Below are positions 22,866 to 33,800 of a DNA stretch of 39,504 nucleotides, piece by piece; within the stretch, counting starts at the first letter, position 1; each line of letters opens with the position of its first letter. The position numbers and the translations under genes were made by a program. The notes beneath the pieces are model-generated. The model ran no database searches and was not told where the DNA came from. It worked only from the letters and a program-made list of their open reading frames with translations. The stretch covers positions 1 to 39,504 of the forward strand of contig ML976765.1 of the NCBI GenBank assembly GCA_010015655.1, in the 5' to 3' direction. The stretch is from Bimuria novae-zelandiae CBS 107.79. Lineage: Eukaryota; Ascomycota; Dothideomycetes; Pleosporales; Didymosphaeriaceae.

Positions 22866-24256
22866 ATTCGACCCTCTACTTTCATCTCGCTGCTTCTGTT
22901 GTGAGTGCGCACTACCTTTTCCGATTATAGTCCTGACAAGAAAGACAATCTTGCAGTTTACTGGGGTCAGAACTCCACAGGTAATCATGACCGTTTAGCC
23001 GTCCAGGCTCCTTTGTCGACGTTCTGCAATGGTAAGAAGCTACGGCTAGAAACATATGGCATATCTTGCTGACCAATACCGTCCAGAAAACGAAGTCGAT
23101 GTACGATTCGTGGCACACCTATTTGGAACAGTTCACTGACGCTATTTTTAGATTCTACTGATCGCTTTTGCCGTTTCGCTTGCAGACAACATCGGATCCA
23201 GTCGGGGTGGATCTGGATTTGTAAGTTATTACTCGCGGTGTCTATGCGCAGTCTACTAATAACTGCAGAATCTTGCGGATTACGGGGGCTCCGCAAATTG
23301 TAAGGTGAACACAGACAACACCAAGATCATCCGGTGTGTAGAGTTAGGGCAAGTAAACACCAATCACTGCGCAAAAGACCTCTAATTGCACAGAATGATT
23401 CCACAGTATCGTGTATTTACGGAGGCTGACCAACTACCAGGCGAAGCATCACAGCTTGTCAGAAAAAGGGCAAGACCATTCTTCTCTCAATTGGCGGAGC
23501 CGCCATCAGTGAGACCTGGTTCGAGTGCCAGGAGAAATCCGAGAAAGCAGCCGACAAAATCTGGAAAATGTACGTACCAGACATGAACGATACAACGGTC
23601 GTGCGCCCATTCGGTGACGCCGTGGTGAATGGCTTTGATCTCGACTTTGAGACCACTGGGTTGAACTACGAAACACACTTCGCGCAAGCGTTACGCTACA
23701 AGCTCGGCAACAACACTGAATCCCGACCGACACTCTTGAGCGTTGCCTCTGAATGCGCTGATCCCCTAGGTACCGACGGAGAAAAGCTCAAAACCAAGAA
23801 CATTCTCAAAAACGTGGCGTTGGGCATGATCTTTGTCATGTTCTACAACAATGAGAGCTGCAACGTCGATTCGACCAGCTACAACATGGACAAGTGGCTT
23901 GCGTGGTCGAAGCAAGCTCCTAATACAGACGTAAAGATATTCATCGGTGTACTAGGGAGCGATAAGGCGACTAATTCACCGGGCCAAGGTTGGATATCAT
24001 CCGGTGAGCTGTAGAACAAGATCGTCGCAAACAACGCTGATGTCAATTCGGTGGAGTTTCGATCTGGGACGCCAGCCAGGCTTTCAATGTAACAGATACT
24101 GATGATGCGAAGGATTTTGAGAAAGGCTTCCCGGCGAACGTTAAGAGTGCGCTTGGACGTTCGGCTTCGGGCACAGCTTCGGCTTCAGCTTCAGGCTTGG
24201 CTTCAGAGTCAGTGACAGCCGCAGGCACGGTCGCTGGATCATCCACGATAACGTGA
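22866..24256 (+). pseudogene. GH18 class III chitinase, tandem copy 2, broken
   Basis: The coding frame begins near 22866 with a signal-like segment (RPSTFISLLLL) that lacks a usable ATG and is cut by TGA at 22902-22904. AVYWGQNSTG follows intact. Exons by splice signals are 22866-23031, 23087-23100 (14 nt), 23152-23220, 23269-23333 (65 nt) and 23441 on. The exon 2 and exon 4 lengths equal those of copy 1. Landmarks are GKTILLSIGGA, NGFDLDFE (first catalytic-motif Asp is Asn), FVMFYNNESC, a premature TAG at 24012, then a one-base loss near 24053 before FGGVSIWDASQ. The C-terminal tail is Ser/Ala-rich (SASGTASASASG), ending at TGA 24254-24256. Such tails are common in wall-associated fungal chitinases. 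At least three lesions make it a pseudogene. Confidence 0.85.
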
Positions 24257-24860
24257 GGATGCTGGATCTATTCAACGGTCCATATGTCAGGCCCTGATGT
24301 ACTCTTACTTCTTTTCTTGGTCGGTTGAGTTACCCCGGAACTTAAGATTAACTTATAAATTTCCTGTGCACTGGGGTCACTGTGTCAAATTTGTTGCCGT
24401 CTTCTTCATTCCGGGTCATACCTTCTAGCGTGAGTTGGGGGCGGTGAAATCTGTTACTCATTCTCGGGGTACGATACGGCAGCATTGCCCCGATCTGGGG
24501 TAATTGGGGTCAAATATCGGTCTGTATGGTTGTAGGCGAGCTGCCTTGATGCTGAGGTAAGTACCAAGCAGCATCTTCATAGATTGGCTCACCTCACGTG
24601 TTCTTAGTGTCAAACAGGGCATTGACTCCAACAGTCGTACAAGTCCAGTCTGTGCGAAGGAGTCATAGCCATTACCCTTTTATTACAGCAAACCACTCAT
24701 GCTTCCGCGCTCAAGCGGGTGTTCAACAGTCATCAAATCTCACTATAAGTGTTCACGTTCATTTCTAGTCCTTCTTTATCCCTTCTACACTCTTTACTAG
24801 TCTGCTTTACCTACACACAACAACCCTTACGAAAACTTCAGCAATACACATTAAAAAAAT
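24257..24860. other. Spacer and former promoter of chitinase copy 3
   Basis: No coding sequence is evident. The last 100 bases are rich in CT and A, ending in an A run before ATG 24861, a typical fungal 5' leader. The transcription start was not identified. Confidence 0.45.
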
Positions 24861-25183
24861 ATGAACATCCTAACGATTACCTCCTTGCTACTCGTAGTAG
24901 CGCACAAGGCTAATGCATACTACTCCCCCACCTCTGCGGACAACCTCGTAGAATACTGGGGCCAGAACTTCTGGGGAGACAGGCACAAAGAGCTCACCCC
25001 CGACAATCTGAAAAACTGGCAGGGCAACCTGAGCGATTACTGCGCCGGTAAACAAACCTCACTCCTCCACTACCCCATCACATGCTAACCTTCATCTTAT
25101 ATAGAAAGCAGCCCCAGCAACATACGCACAGTAAACTAGCCTTCACAGAAGCTCCGCTAACGACGTCCTAGGTCATCAATATC

Positions 25184-25365
25184 TGTAGCCACGTGACTGG
25201 CGTCAGAGGTTGTATACATGGAACGTACTACTTAGGTGCACGAACCATAGATTCAACAGACTCGGGCGATCCCTCTCTCTCTGCTTCTCGGCAGACTCCT
25301 CACTCCACACTCTTTTCTGCAGATAGCAATACAGCTTGTTGTCCTCATATGCCTGCCTGCTTACA
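25184..25365. mobile_element. 182-bp solo-LTR-like insertion in chitinase copy 3
   Basis: Begins TGTA and ends TACA. ATATC is duplicated immediately on both sides (25179-25183 and 25366-25370), extendable to CAATATC if two end bases are counted with it. TG..CA ends with a 5-bp target duplication are the hallmark of an LTR left by recombination of a retrotransposon. Removing it rejoins the exon at a position where the other copies are continuous. It is not RIP-worn and does not match the copia LTR at 5020-5183. Confidence 0.6.
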
Positions 25366-25523
25366 ATATCGCTTTTTGATCAACATGAAACAACCGAAAC
25401 TGGCACGCTGGATTTGGGTGTATCAACTTGCGCAGCTGACGCAAGTAGAACCTCGCTAATATCGATGGATCCGACGGCTTCTGTACCGGAGGGCTTAAGA
25501 AGCGATGTGAGATCATGGAGTAA

Positions 25524-25540
25524 CCCCCCCCCCCCCCCCC
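25524..25540. repeat. C17 homopolymer in an intron
   Basis: Seventeen consecutive C within the fourth intron of chitinase copy 3. Length is likely polymorphic, and sequencing error in the run is possible. Confidence 0.8.
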
Positions 25541-26710
25541 TCTCCTCAAAGCTGTTATCCGAGAGAAGATAGCCCCGGAGCGCTAACGCCGCACCCACAG
25601 GGAGAAAATCGCAAAATACCATGACGATGGCAAAGCCATCTTCCTCTCCATCGGCGGCGAACGAGCCCCGAGCATCACAGCCTTCGCCAGCGCCGCTGAA
25701 GCAAAACAAAGCGCCCAGGATATCTTCGCCATGCTCGGACCCCTACCGGCCGGCGGGGATGCTTCGAAGCGTCCTTTCGGAGTCAGTGTCGTGGATGGCT
25801 TCGACCTCAATATTGAAAAGACGGGTATCGCTTATCTGCAAGACTGGGCGGAGGTGATGAGAAGCCTCACCAAAGGGAACAAAATGACGAAACTCTTGAC
25901 CGCAGCCCCGCAGTGCGATTCTCCGGATACCGATCCCATGGCTGACTTCCTAGGAAATGTGGTACTCGGCTGGGTAAACGTGCATTTCTACAACAATGAG
26001 CAATGCTGGACCCCCGAGGGGATCCAAACCAAACAAGAATACCTCACCCAATGGCAGGATTGGGTGGCCAAGCACTCTACGAAATTCCTGATCGGTTTGC
26101 CGGGCGGAGACGCGGGAATGAAGAAAGGGGACTACAAGACTGACCTGAGCTTCTTCACGGCAGTGACGGGCTTGGCTAATTTCGGAGGCGCAATGCTGTG
26201 GGATGCGAGTCAGGTGCAGAATAACAAGGGCTATGATGAGAAGTCAAAAGTGCTTTTAAAGGGAGCGCTGGTTCGGCTAGCGGTTCGGCGACAGCTTCGG
26301 TCTCGCACGTTAGCACCGTTGTGACGATGGCGGAGAGTGCGACGGCGACGTGATGGATATGTGGGGATGAGTGCCTTGTTTCTGATAAGCGAGGTAGTGC
26401 GGATGGGGTTTTGATTTTGGTTTGTTGTGTTTTCGGGACTGGTACCTGTAGTAATTGGTTTTGTTCCCTATGGTCTAGAATTGTGTTTACGTCTACTTCG
26501 ATAAGTCTTCGCGTGTTCCGGGTACGACGTTTACTTGAACACACGAATGCATGGAAAGATATTAATCCAGACCAATGACATCCACTGCAGTCGCTAGCAT
26601 CATGCTGACTTCGATTGATATTCGCAATGATCTGCACCACCGAACGCCTTCTATGCCGGGTATGATACAAACATTTACATATTCCTACAGCTGTTGTACG
26701 AGCCCTCATC

Positions 26711-27358
26711 TTACGCCGCCTTCGGCTTCTTCGTGCCGTACTTGGACCTCGACGTGATCCGATTCCCCACACCACCCTAGACATCGTCAGTCCCATTCTC
26801 TCACACATAGCCACTAGACTCACCAAATCCAGCGCTCCTCTAACCAAGTGATACTTCACACCAGGACAATCCTGCGCTCGGCCACCTCGCACCATGACCA
26901 CCGAATGCTGCTGCACATTATGACCTGCCGTACTGTCAGTCCTCATCGCCCTCCCTAACTCAATCCACCACCCAGCGCTCTTCGTGAAACACACCTTCAC
27001 CCGGTATATACGCCGTAACAACTTTACCACTGCTCAACCTCACCCTCGCAATCTTCCTCTCCCCCGAATTGGGCTTCTTCGGCTTCGTCGTGCCGACTTT
27101 CAAGCACACACCCTTTAATTCCGGTCTTCCTGCCAGCTGCGGCGACCGCAGTTTTCGCGCTTTCTGCGCTGTTCGTCCGTTCCGTAGGACTTGGATCAGG
27201 GTGCACTTGTTCGCGCGCGACGCGGGTAGTGGGTGGAAGGCGGATGTTCGTTGCGGGAGGGAGGTGGCGAAGGAGGGTCGGAGGGGTTGCGTGGGGGCGA
27301 TTGAGGTCCTGAAGATGACGGACGGCCGGACGAGGCGGCGGAGAAATTGGACGGGCAT
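26711..27358 (-). CDS. Mitochondrial small ribosomal subunit protein uS12 (S12)
   Basis: Three exons: 26995-27358, 26824-26924 and 26711-26776. The introns (26925-26994 and 26777-26823) have GTGTGT and GTGAGT donors and CTGAC branch sites. The product is 176 aa. An N-terminal presequence rich in Arg/Ser ([16 protein letters not shown]) is followed by the full uS12 fold: [41 protein letters not shown], the PGEGHN turn rebuilt across intron 1, [20 protein letters not shown], and the C-terminal [18 protein letters not shown] across intron 2. uS12 sits at the decoding centre of the mitoribosome and is a site of streptomycin resistance in bacteria. An in-frame upstream ATG at 27484 would add 42 residues. 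The downstream ATG at 27358 is preferred because it starts a good import signal in context acaATG. Confidence 0.93.
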
Positions 27359-27742
27359 TGTGGCGGCGGGGAGAGCGGTTGTGTTGGCGGTTGTCGAAAA
27401 GGTGCGAAGTCGCGATGGAGGGTGCTTGGCGGGTGGCCTGTGCGGTAGAAGTTCATCACCACCTCCGGTCTCCGGTACGGCCATCCATCATAATTAATAA
27501 GTTTAGAACGGGGCGCAATTTCTTGGGTCATCGGAAGTGTTTGTTTTGGGCATGTGTTGGGCATTACGCACACACGCGGCCTTAGGCAGCAGCATAGTTT
27601 AATTTCCATTCCTTCGCTATACGATAGATTGCGTGCCATGTAAACCTCTTCCTTACATACTCAACAAGAATACATCTACCGCCCCTACAGACCTCGCTCT
27701 GGTTTGGAGAATTCTCTTTAGTGGTGAGTTCCCAATCGCACC

Positions 27743-28719
27743 ATGGCTAGAACGATCTGGCTAAGATATTGCCGCCGTCCAGGGTGCCAGTGTTCAGTTT
27801 ACCACTTACTCCTCTCTAAAGTCATGCATGAACGACAATGGCCCGCATCGCCTATCCGCACAGATCTTCTCCTCCAACTTCCCAGAGAGCTCCGAGACAA
27901 CATCTACGCCGATGCTTTGTTAGTCTCGTCTCCCGTTGAGCTCGCCCTGTCTGTCTTACAACACATCCCACCAGTCCTCCGACACAGCCCTTCCCTCTTC
28001 ACTACAAAGTCAACACTTTCATCCTGAACCTAGAAGCCGAGCTCCAAGATCTTCTGGCCGACCCGACGAGCGAGTATGCCCAGCCGAAAGCCCACATCCG
28101 CCACCTCATCATCAACTGCGACGAGCGCTACACGCCTGTCACCGACCCAGTGAAGTACGAAGAAACCCAACGAACCCGTTCCGCACAGCTCCGTTGGGAG
28201 AAACTTTACGAGATTCCGCACCTGCAAGACCTCACCATCAACATGGATAAACACCGCAACGACTCCCTCTGCACGCTCGACTTCAGTCCCATCCTATACG
28301 TCCTGCGTGCGCGCAACCCATCCCTCAGCATAACATTCAATCTCTCGTTTGACACGATACTCTGGTACCATTGGGACCACGGTGAATGGCTTGAATTCGC
28401 GGGCCGTGCCGTGCCGTGGCCTACCGACGAGCACCAGCCCATGGGCTACGTCGACATAAGCGATCTGATGGCGCCGCCGTCTGAAGACGATGTCGCTTAC
28501 GTGACGGAGCATCTGGAGGAGTATTGGACCGAGAAGAAGATGCCACAGAATCGTAATATTAGAGATGGGCTGCTGGATGAGAGTCCGTCAAACTGGAGGG
28601 TGCTGGCAAAGAATTATGCGGTTAAGGAGCCGCTGCTTTTGAGGTGCCGCATGAAGGAGCAGTTTGAGGTGTATCGGAGGTATCGGATGGGGGTCGGTGA
28701 GAAGGACCGAGGCGAGTGA
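27743..28719 (+). pseudogene. F-box/2EXR-like fungal protein, frame disrupted twice
   Basis: From ATG 27743 the frame encodes a typical fungal N-terminus with TDLLLQLPRELRDNIYADAL, the 'LPxELRxxIY' signature of F-box-like/2EXR proteins. Near 27940 the homology-like sequence passes to the next frame (TSHQSSDTALP), and near 27995 to the third frame (HYKVNTFILNLE). The third frame then stays open to TGA 28717-28719 and includes PHLQDLTINMDKH and RVLAKNYAVKEP. Such proteins usually read '..TSxQ..xxALPxxYKVNTF' continuously, so two small indels are inferred. An intron (donor GTTAGT 27919, acceptor ACAG before 27988) could bridge N- and C-parts but would discard the middle piece. It is divergent from uS12. 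F-box proteins link substrates to SCF ligases; that role is unproven here. Confidence 0.55.
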
Positions 28720-28879
28720 TGTCTGGCAAATGGACGGCGGACGAATGTGGTTGCGTTCACTTCGACTACTCTCTTCTTTGACAGGATATTTCTTGGAAAG
28801 CAATGCCGGAGGAATCATGACAGGAGCTGTTCAAGAGGAATGTCAGTTGTGGCAATGTTTCGAGGTTGAGAGGATGAGC

Positions 28880-29290
28880 TTACTTACGGAAGCACAAAGC
28901 TAGATCGAGCGAGCTGCTGGCGATTCCGGTAGCGACGGGGGAGAAGAGTCGCGGTGCCTTGACGCCAAGAGAGATAGCGATCGCGCAGGCTATTGCCGTA
29001 ACATGTTGAGTTGGTGCAAGCAAAGCAGGAGAGTGGGGATATGAATGTGGTTTTTCTTGCGCAGAGTAAACATAGGAGAAGCTGCTAAAGCAACGGGCAG
29101 CTCTAGGAATCCAAAACAACAGTGCACCGCGTAGCTCAATCACTTCGTGTCGGGGTAGTCTAGAAGTTGCGGCATTGTGCAGTACAAACGTACAGAGACG
29201 GTAGAGCGCAGTGCAGTAAGATAATTGCAATAAAGAGGTATCTAACACAACACCAACGCCACCTCCAAGAGGTATCCAAGACGCCGCCAT
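28880..29290 (-). CDS. Weak candidate: 136-codon hypothetical frame downstream of NUF2
   Basis: ATG 29290 opens a 136-codon frame with an Ala/Leu-rich end (VTAIACAIAISLGVKAP, SSSLDLALCF) and a GTAAGT donor-like sequence at its close. The start is only 38 bp after the NUF2 stop on the same strand, which leaves little room for a promoter. A putative second exon would overlap the better supported plus-strand frame. It may simply be the NUF2 3' untranslated region. Confidence 0.15.
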   Translation of the reverse strand: MAASWIPLGGGVGVVLDTSLLQLSYCTALYRLCTFVLHNAATSRLPRHEVIELRGALLFWIPRAARCFSSFSYVYSAQEKPHSYPHSPALLAPTQHVTAIACAIAISLGVKAPRLFSPVATGIASSSLDLALCFRK

Positions 29291-29327
29291 GATTCATCAG
29301 AGGCTAAGAATCGTAATATTTGCGATT

Positions 29328-30883
29328 CTAAATGCTCTGCTCCATCTCCGTGATGTACAGCTTGATATGGCTCTCCATCTTGATGTACTCATCATGAGCA
29401 GCATGCACCTCGGCCTCGATGCTGTCTTTCAACTGCGCCATCTGCACTACGTTAGCTTTATCCCGAACAACAGAACAACTTCGACAAAACATACCTTCTT
29501 CTCCGTCTGTTCGATCTTGACTCTCCGCTCTTCCATATCACGGCCCTTCTCACCGCGCTCTTTGGTTAGCTTTGCGTGCGCCTCGCGCAGCTCTTCCATC
29601 TTCTTGCCCGCTGCTTCAGCCTCATCGTCCGCCTTCTTCTTAATCTTGTCCATGCGTGCGTTCACATTGCTGAGCTGCTTCTGCAGCAGGCGCTCTTGTC
29701 GCTCGATGTCGCGCACGTTGTTGCTCCTATCAGTCAACGCATCTTGGTGTCGAGACGCCTTTGCAAGCTCTTCCTCTTCCTTAGCAAGGTCGAGTTGGAC
29801 GTCGTTCAACAGGCGCGTGCAGGAGGCTACGTCGGCGGCTACCACTGCAAACGATTCCGAGGAGGTCTGAAGCGCGCGTGCGCGGCGATCGAGCGATTCG
29901 ATTTGCGCTTTGTCGTTTGCCAGCCGATCATTCAGGTCGCGCAGGGAGTCCTCCAGCGCTGTGGGGCTCTGCTCTGTGTACGGCTTCAGCTTCGAAACCT
30001 CACCCTCAATGATTTGCTTATCCTCAATCTTCTTGCTTAGGAACTCCCGGAGTTTGTGTTGTTGTTCCTTCGACTTGGCAACCTTCTCCTGGACCTTCTC
30101 CTGCTCGGCCTTCAATTCGCGGAGCCGCTGGTGCAGCTCTTTGTAGCGCTTCTCCTTCTCTTGCAACAGCCTCTGCGTTGCAGTGCGATTGCGCTCCAAG
30201 TCTGCAAGCTGCGTCTCTTTTGTTTCCTTCTCGTCGTACAGCTGTTCGATGCGGAGCTTTGTTCGTTGGGATTTATTGAAGTGCTCGTCAATGACCTCGG
30301 TCTGCGATTCGCGGAATCGGATAAAGTTGATCATGTAGGAAAAGATCTTGACGAGGCGCTGGTGGGTCGGCTTGTAGAGATCGGCAAAGGTAAAATCGTG
30401 CACACCGCACTGTATGCGCTGTTAGCTCTACCTCTACGGCCTCGCTCGGGCGCATTAGGGTCCTACCTCTCGCAACAACTTCTTCAGGGTGACGAAGAAG
30501 GCCAGAAGATCGCGCGTATCGCTAGTGAACAGCTTCTCTGCATCTGGGCCGCACAGATCCTCGGCCGCTGCGCGCATGGCCGGCGCTACAACGTCGCGTG
30601 TCGTGTTCATAATCACCTCGGCCATCCACTCGAAGACCCTCTGGATGACTTCCGGCTTCGGTTTCTGCAGGTCCATGGACGTGAAGGAAAGCCCGATAGG
30701 GACTCCAATATCCGTGATACATCCTGCAATTTCTGAGTCGGGCTGTTATTGTTAGCCAGGAAGGATGCGTGAGGGTAGCGCTGCACCTACGAGTGTCATA
30801 AATACATCTTCTGGTGGTGGTACTGGTGCGCGCTGGTTGTAGGACGTGTTGCGCGCCATGCTCATTCGGCCGCCGTAAGACAT
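29328..30883 (-). CDS. NUF2: Kinetochore protein NUF2 (NDC80 complex)
   Basis: Four exons: 30791-30883, 30467-30742, 29495-30409 and 29328-29441. The introns are 48, 57 and 53 nt, each with a GTAGG/GTATGT donor and a GCTAAC branch site. The product is 465 aa, close to yeast Nuf2 (451). The N-terminal calponin-homology-like domain spans about residues 25-160: [72 protein letters not shown]. The rest is a long coiled coil (about 165-465). NUF2 pairs with NDC80, and their CH domains bind spindle microtubules at the outer kinetochore. The last acceptor is set at GTGCAG (before 29441) because the nearer GTAG would break frame. The start is the first ATG, giving [18 protein letters not shown], a basic tail. 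Confidence 0.93.
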
Positions 30884-33800
30884 ATTTGCGATTCGCTTGC
30901 AAAAAGTGGAAGCGATGTTGGTGTTGTAAGTTGAGTATCCGTCCGGAGTGATGATGTTGGTGAGGCTTGTTTGTTTACGAAAAGTCGGTTGCTGCGGGCG
31001 TGCTTCTATGCTAGACCATAGCGAGCCTTAGCAGCTAAGCCACGCGTGGCGTCCCGTCCCGAGGCCACATACACTCGCCTCCGAACATGATGATAGAAAT
31101 CAATCAAGCATTCTTCCGTTAATGTTGCACGTTAGTTCAAATAAAATACCCTTCGTAGCCTCACGCATTAAATATACAGAAAGGCATCGACTGCTTGACC
31201 TTTGTCCGCAATGCTAGCACTCCTGCAGTCGCTATCGGAAATTCCACCATACATATAAATACTTCGAATTCTATATATCAATGACATCGATATCACTCGA
31301 ATACTGTGAAAAGCGCAATTTAGTCTATTGACACTGCAAGCACACTCGTACTCTACAATTAAGAATAGTCAGGAGTGGCTCATCTTCAGGATAGAACCGA
31401 GAATGTTACCTCGGATCCTGATCAAGTCTATGTCTGCCATAGTCAATAACTGCTGCCCTCTTAAGAAACGCGCCCTCCTCGCGCCGTGCGTCCTGTGTCC
31501 CTGCGTTGACTGGGACCTGTGTTCGTGCCGCCGCGCTTAATACCGGTGTTGCCTGTGTAAGGAGTGTCCGGGTAGTGAATCTTGTCAGCACCGCTGAGTA
31601 GGGTGTGCGTGCATGCTTGCGGTTCAACCGTATGGGTGGACAGTCAGACTCGTAGATATCAGCGGGCGCCCGGCTGGATGGGAGGGAATAGAAGAGCTGT
31701 AGGGAAGGTGATCCATGTAATGAATGATGGATTTTTATCACTTCTCTAGGGAATGTTTATGGGGATTATGATCATGGTCAGAGATGGAATGCGCATTGGA
31801 GTGCTTCGTGAATGAGATGAGAGAGGTCTATAACCAACGGAAACGGCTGCTAACGAAATTTTGGAATGAGAACTATCAACTAAAACAATGACGTTTAGTG
31901 CAAAAAGCCCACCGTCGAAATTCGGAAGGACAAAATGCATGGGAACGGAAAGTCTCGGTAGTAGGTCGCACTGAGTATTATCATGTATTGAAACCACTGC
32001 AGGTGGTGTCAATAGAAAGGAATACGTGTAGTCGACACGAACATGCAAGAAAGTCTACAACCTACGCATTGACATGTGAGCGTATGCAGTGAATCTCTCT
32101 GGTAACCTACCTACTACAACATGTGTCGAAACGCCTTTCTCGTGGCTTCGTAGCGCGCCTGCTGCACCATTTACGAAACGAACAACGGCTGTTGTGCGAC
32201 CAGGCACGACCGAACCGTTGCAGTTGTCTCCGCCTCGTGGCACCATGAAGATCCGCGCAGCTTTGTTTTTCCTGCGAGCGGCCTGGAAACAGATGAAAGC
32301 TGGAATCAATACGAGGGCGTGTATATCAGTGGCACGTCCCCTTCCCGGTAGTTGCTTTTCCGAAACAACAAAACAAAGTTGCGGCTGCGCCAAAGGCTGC
32401 CGCAGACTGAGTCGCGAGATGGTTCTCGGAAGGTTCACCCTAGGCTCTTGGCTCTTGGGTGTCGCGCAATCGGCGGGAACAATCTGTGGACGCAATTCGC
32501 AAGCCACCGCTCTTGCGGCGCTCTTGTTGAGAGTAAATATATCTCTTGCTTGCGCGCCTGGCCCCGGCGGCGTCTGCAAACGCACAGAAGCGCTGCAATT
32601 ATGGGACATGCGAAGGTTCGACCATGGCGAGGTCTCAGATGCGAACGCCGTTCGGAAGCGGGCGCTCGACTAAGATCGTCTCCGAACCTTGTGGGTAGTT
32701 TCCGAACGCGGGTGCCGTTGCCATTCGCGCACGACGAACTAAGCAGCAGAGACGAACGCGGGACCGTCTTACCGCGAACACTAATTATTGTCACGGATGA
32801 TCGATTCTGGAATGCTTTCATGGACGATCGTAAAAAAGGTCTTACTGCGGGGCGTGCAGTACCCCGAGGCCGGCTTGGCACACGCAGACCGGAACTGTAA
32901 AGCACGGCAGCATGGCATGGTGCTGCTGAAACATTGGCCGGCATGCTTGTTGGTGATACAAGGGATGCTCCAGCAGCTGTGGGAAGCCGTTCATATTATC
33001 GTCTGCATCGGTACAAGACAGTCTGCGAGGTGAAAGGGGAACTTATGCATCGCATGCATACCATAAAGTATCGCCGGGTACCTGAGTGTAGGGCCGTTAT
33101 CGACAATACAGTAAGCATGCCGTTTTCCGCGATTGGATGAGGATCCCTGGCCCAATTCCAACGTGGCCGGGCATCCCGCGACACGGCATCAGTGCGATTC
33201 CCGCACTGACGCAGACAGCTGCAGTGCTCGTGTTGGCGCGTTGGCGGCGAGATGTTGCTGACGGACCAGACAATGGTGAACCAGAAATTGGCTGCCCCCG
33301 TGATTCATGGGCTGCAGGTGCGTACGAGCAGTCGATCTTTGCTAGACGCCCGGCTCAAGATGCCCGGTAGGGATGAGAGGAGGTCAGCTCGTGGTTGACG
33401 GTCCAACGTTCGTCACCGTGGTGGCCCTTTAGGCATGATGATTGGCACCAGCATGATGAGCCACGAGCGACCAGGGAGTGCCAGCGATGCCTTTCTCGAC
33501 AGGGGTCCAGTCATGGAAGGGGAAAGACGCCTCGCCACCAGAACGTCACTGGTCACGATCGCCGCCGGTAGCAGATGAAGAGGCGTGAGATGGAAAATGT
33601 TGCGGTGCGCTCGCTAGCAGGACGGCTGCCATCGCCCGTGTGACTGTACTGTATAGCCATGGGTAGGAGCGTATGGCTACTCACACAGTAGTGGTGAAGT
33701 GGCAAAGCGGTGCAGCGCACAAATAGCACAAATGCATGCTGCGCTGGCCGTTGGCCAACTTTTGAACGAGTTGGGCACCCGCGAGAATCCACCACCCTCC

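Larger units (their letters stand above)
24861..26353 (+). pseudogene. GH18 class III chitinase, tandem copy 3, disrupted by an LTR-like insertion
   Basis: The start is clear: ATG 24861, a signal peptide (MNILTITSLLLVVAHKANA) and VEYWGQN. Exon 1 is 24861-25047, exon 2 25105-25130 and exon 3 begins at 25172. After four exon-3 codons a 182-bp insertion (25184-25365) interrupts the gene, and a TGA follows soon after the insertion site. Exon 4 is 25449-25506. The next intron (25507-25600) has a GCTAAC branch site and contains a C17 run. Exon 5 from 25601 is long and open ([37 protein letters not shown]). A frameshift near 26260 moves the Ser/Ala-rich tail ([14 protein letters not shown]) into another frame ending at 26353. 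In the catalytic motif the Asp two residues before the Glu is Asn. Confidence 0.85.

Noticed and set aside
26176..27030. 284-codon minus-strand open frame
   Set aside because: It is a shadow. It runs through uS12 exons 2 and 3 and their introns and into chitinase copy 3 in antisense; the uS12 exon structure explains the conserved parts.
28588..28818. Minus-strand frame that could be a second exon after the 28880-29290 candidate
   Set aside because: It overlaps the C-terminal coding part of the better supported plus-strand F-box-like gene and has no recognisable domain.
29576..30736. Several long plus-strand frames (up to 226 codons)
   Set aside because: They are antisense shadows of the NUF2 coiled coil, whose heptad codon bias opens the opposite strand.
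32089..32673. 194-codon plus-strand frame with competing long frames on both strands
   Set aside because: GC-rich DNA opens many registers at once here; no domain, no homology-like motif and no distinct coding signal.
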